From a virus: a stretch of 31,790 nt of DNA. The notes under the pieces were generated by a model that was not told where the DNA came from, did no database searches, and saw nothing but the letters and a program-made list of their open reading frames with translations. Of the stretch, positions 30,080 through 31,790 are shown piece after piece. A program made the translations under genes and the position numbers. How positions within the stretch are numbered: position 1 is the first letter of the stretch; the number at the start of each line of letters is the position of its first letter. The stretch is taken from positions 1-31,790 of IMG/VR virus record IMGVR_UViG_3300032086_000144. One strand, 5' to 3'.

Positions 30080-30243
30080 CATGCGTTCTGGTCGCAGTAT
30101 TGTGGGGCCAGAGTTTTTCTTTCGGATTATATAAAGTTTGTGCATATGATTGTGGTCAAGAAAGGCCCAGCCATGTTTGGTATGACAAGGCATATATAGC
30201 GCATCCTAATTACAACTGCCCAGCGAGGTTCTATGCAACATGA
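30076..30243 (+). CDS. small cysteine-rich secreted or membrane protein (55 aa)
   Basis: An ATG at 30076 in an ATGA overlap, and a stop in another ATGA overlap with the next gene, define a frame not otherwise annotated. A hydrophobic start (MTCVLVAVLWGQSFSFGLYK) looks like a signal or anchor. The rest contains CAYDCG and a late NYNCPARFYAT, so four or more cysteines could form disulfides in the periplasm. It may belong to the lysis or envelope set; function is unknown. Confidence 0.62.
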   Translation: MTCVLVAVLWGQSFSFGLYKVCAYDCGQERPSHVWYDKAYIAHPNYNCPARFYAT

Positions 30244-30707
30244 TAGACCCAGTGACCGCGATAGCAGGGGCAACAGCAGCATTTAATTTTTTAAAGAAGG
30301 GCGTTCAAGTTGGGCGCGATCTTCAAGACATGGGCAAGCAGCTACAAGATTGGGCTGGCTGCATGGCAGAGTTGGATCAGGCTGAGAAGATGGCAGAGAA
30401 GCCACCTTGGTATAAGGCTCTTGGCTCTGGTACTCAGGCTCAAGCGATGGAAGTTTTCTTAGCAAGAAAGAAAGCGCAGAAAATGCGTGATGAATTGCGT
30501 GAGATAATATCCCACCCCGCCATTCTTGGCCCTTCTCATTGGCAAGAGTTTCTTAGAATAGAAGCTGAGATTAGAAAACAAAAGCGAGAGCATGAGTTTC
30601 GCCGCATGGAAATCAAGCAAGCTATTATTGAATGGGCTGCTGGTATTCTTTTGTTTATTGTTTTGATGGGCGGTCTTGTTGGATTCGTATGGTTGGCTAA
30701 TGCTTGA
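30240..30707 (+). CDS. conserved phage protein with C-terminal membrane helix (lysis cassette)
   Basis: This 155-residue protein begins MIDPVTAIAGATAAFNFLKK with a mildly hydrophobic amphipathic start, then a charged helical body (ARKKAQKMRDELREII, RIEAEIRKQKREHEFR), and ends in one strong transmembrane helix (ILLFIVLMGGLVGFVWLANA). This family is common in marine phages next to holins and endolysins, with no proven function. A spanin-like role is possible but the orientation is unusual. It overlaps the next gene by eight bases. Confidence 0.72.
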   Translation: MIDPVTAIAGATAAFNFLKKGVQVGRDLQDMGKQLQDWAGCMAELDQAEKMAEKPPWYKALGSGTQAQAMEVFLARKKAQKMRDELREIISHPAILGPSHWQEFLRIEAEIRKQKREHEFRRMEIKQAIIEWAAGILLFIVLMGGLVGFVWLANA

Positions 30708-30930
30708 TCCAGTAGGCAGTCTCCCCTTTGCCATAGACGCCCAGAGAGCGCGTGAGAGCATCGAAAACCATCAAGCGCAGCAACAGGTGCAGAAAGAGCA
30801 TAACCGCGCTCACAAGCTCTCTAAGGCGCTGGAGAGACAACAACTTGATTTAATGCTCAGTTATGATAAGTTTGGCGCGTCCAATAGTGGACTTCAACCT
30901 CAAGGCCAGATCGTAGATATGGAGGTCTGA
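30700..30930 (+). CDS. small soluble helical protein of the lysis region
   Basis: The 76-residue frame is taken from ATG 30700, which gives a short overlap; longer versions overlap the previous helix. It has a polar helical centre rich in Gln and His (RESIENHQAQQQVQKEHNR) and no membrane segment. No family is recognised. It is followed directly by the next gene's GGAGG site, which lies within its 3' end. Confidence 0.6.
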   Translation: MLDPVGSLPFAIDAQRARESIENHQAQQQVQKEHNRAHKLSKALERQQLDLMLSYDKFGASNSGLQPQGQIVDMEV

Positions 30931-31188
30931 ATGGTACAAATCACAGCAAAATATATTGACAGTCTCAAGATACTTCCGCGCTTGATGATGCTGGCAGTGA
31001 CCGTCTTAACTTATCAAGCAGTACATTGGTTTATGTCATTGCCTGATCCATCGGTTGCACAATCAGGATTGGTGTCTGTGTGCATGGGTGCGCTTACTGG
31101 TTGCTTTGGCATCTGGATGGGCAAGGAATCCAAGACGACTGTAACTTCTGACAAGGTTGTTCACGAGGAAAAGTATGACAACCGTTGA
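30931..31188 (+). CDS. two-transmembrane holin-like protein
   Basis: The 85-residue protein has two predicted membrane helices (LMMLAVTVLTYQAVHWFM and LVSVCMGALTGCFGIWMG) with a charged C-terminal tail (KESKTTVTSDKVVHEEKYDN). Two-helix proteins in this position fit class II holins. GGAGG precedes the start. A second candidate holin follows after one micro-gene, so the roles could be holin and antiholin. Confidence 0.7.
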   Translation: MVQITAKYIDSLKILPRLMMLAVTVLTYQAVHWFMSLPDPSVAQSGLVSVCMGALTGCFGIWMGKESKTTVTSDKVVHEEKYDNR

Positions 31189-31273
31189 GGATTTTATGGT
31201 GTACCTGATGGTCAGGGCGCTTGAGTTTCTGCTCAATACCAAGATGAGTTTATATGGGACGGTGATGGTATGA
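31175..31273 (+). CDS. micro-protein (32 aa) between holin candidates
   Basis: ATG 31175 follows GAGGAAA and overlaps the previous gene by 14 bases. Its stop overlaps the next ATG as ATGA. The peptide (MTTVEDFMVYLMVRALEFLL and a further 12 residues) is amphipathic or weakly membrane-bound. Coupling on both sides is the main evidence for expression. Confidence 0.5.
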   Translation: MTTVEDFMVYLMVRALEFLLNTKMSLYGTVMV

Positions 31274-31728
31274 TTACACTTCTTGGAAGTCTGCTAGGGT
31301 TTGGTACGTCATTTCTGCCAGAGGTTTTGAATTACTTCAAAGCAGGGCAAGAGCATAAGCACAATCTTGAGCGGATGAAAGTTGAAATGGACCTGATGAC
31401 AAAGCGCAATGAGTTGCAGCTTAACATCATGGATAAGCAAGCAGAGATTAAAGAAACAGAAGGTTTATATAAGCATGACAGTATTGATGCAGGTTGGTTC
31501 ATTAATGGACTTAGAGGGTCTGTCCGTCCTGTCATTACTTACGTTTTCTTTGCTCTTTTTGTTGCCATCAAAGTAACGGCTCTTATTGCTCTGATGGATG
31601 CTGGGAATGACTTAGGCCGTTCTCTTTCTCTAATATGGGACGATGCTACATCTGGACTGTTTGCTGCTATAATCAGCTTCTGGTTTGGGGGTAGGGCTGT
31701 AGGCAAATACATGAAGGTGAAACCATGA
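31270..31728 (+). CDS. GTA-type three-transmembrane holin
   Basis: This 152-residue protein has an N-terminal hydrophobic part (LLGSLLGFGTSFLPEVLNYF), a charged coiled segment (KHNLERMKVEMDLMTKRNE) and two more membrane helices (VITYVFFALFVAIKVTALI and GLFAAIISFWFGGRAVG). This layout matches the 3TM holin of gene transfer agents and related phages. Its stop overlaps the endolysin ATG (ATGA). A different holin end occupies the same place at base 1-137. Confidence 0.8.
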   Translation: MITLLGSLLGFGTSFLPEVLNYFKAGQEHKHNLERMKVEMDLMTKRNELQLNIMDKQAEIKETEGLYKHDSIDAGWFINGLRGSVRPVITYVFFALFVAIKVTALIALMDAGNDLGRSLSLIWDDATSGLFAAIISFWFGGRAVGKYMKVKP

Positions 31729-31790
31729 GTTATAAACTAGGAAAGCGCAGCTTAGAAAGGCTGGAAGGTGTTGATGAGCGGATGCAATCA
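31725..31790 (+). CDS. endolysin N-terminus, second copy cut by the contig end
   Basis: These 22 codons equal the first 22 codons of the M15 endolysin at 134 with two synonymous changes. It shares the ATGA overlap with its holin. It is the wrap-around of the circular/concatemeric genome rather than a new gene. Confidence 0.85.
   Translation, partial: MSYKLGKRSLERLEGVDERMQS

Overview
The window looks like an almost complete genome of a short-tailed, tailed dsDNA phage of about 31.6 kb. The last 66 bases (31725-31790) repeat bases 134-199 with two synonymous differences, so the contig very probably closes into a circle or concatemer with a unit of 31,591 bp. No host genes, tRNA, integrase, DNA polymerase or phage RNA polymerase are visible. 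The virion module is T7-like (head-tail connector portal, capsid, tubular tail proteins A and B, three or more internal/ejection proteins). A spike-base protein resembling the one linked to the Rhodobacter gene transfer agent (GTA) and a GTA-type three-segment holin point to an alphaproteobacterial, probably marine, host. Base composition is moderate (by eye mid-40s %GC), which argues against the very AT-rich SAR11. The host call is inference.

The layout is a lambda-like early region joined to a T7-like late region. At 6403-6497 two divergent promoters overlap a pair of AGTGATATCG operators. Leftward (minus strand, 6402 to 1374) runs a recombination operon: small phage proteins, a TM peptide, a zinc ribbon, a RAMP/Cas7-like protein, a 260-bp degenerate pentamer repeat, two conserved phage proteins, a possible pseudoknotted RNA, a Gp157-like protein, an ERF-type single-strand annealing protein and a double helix-turn-helix protein. 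It ends at a bidirectional terminator at 1242-1265. Rightward (plus strand) run a ribbon-helix-helix regulator, a RusA resolvase, a TM peptide, a replication initiator carrying a compact origin inside its own coding sequence (three DnaA boxes, three 24-bp-spaced iterons, two AT-rich repeats), a protein with an SSB-like C-terminal tail, and two DNA adenine methyltransferase-like genes.

The late genes follow without strand change: short TerS, TerL, a GNAT-like gp13-type protein, four small basic proteins, portal, Bbp19-like protein, scaffold, capsid, a small head protein, tail tubes A and B, ejection proteins (one with a ParB/DdrB-type domain), spike base, a tail-fibre-like protein and a predicted five-bladed beta-propeller receptor-binding candidate. 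A cluster of small membrane proteins, a GTA-type holin and an M15 peptidase endolysin come next; this cluster runs across the contig junction and ends with four small basic proteins at 604-1253. Many genes are joined by ATGA or TGATG overlaps, so translation is probably coupled through long polycistronic messages.

Points most worth a second look: the origin embedded in the initiator gene, the two different holin ends in front of one endolysin gene at the contig ends, the pentamer repeat and pseudoknot-like RNA in the leftward operon, the RHH operator/promoter switch, and the propeller adhesin.
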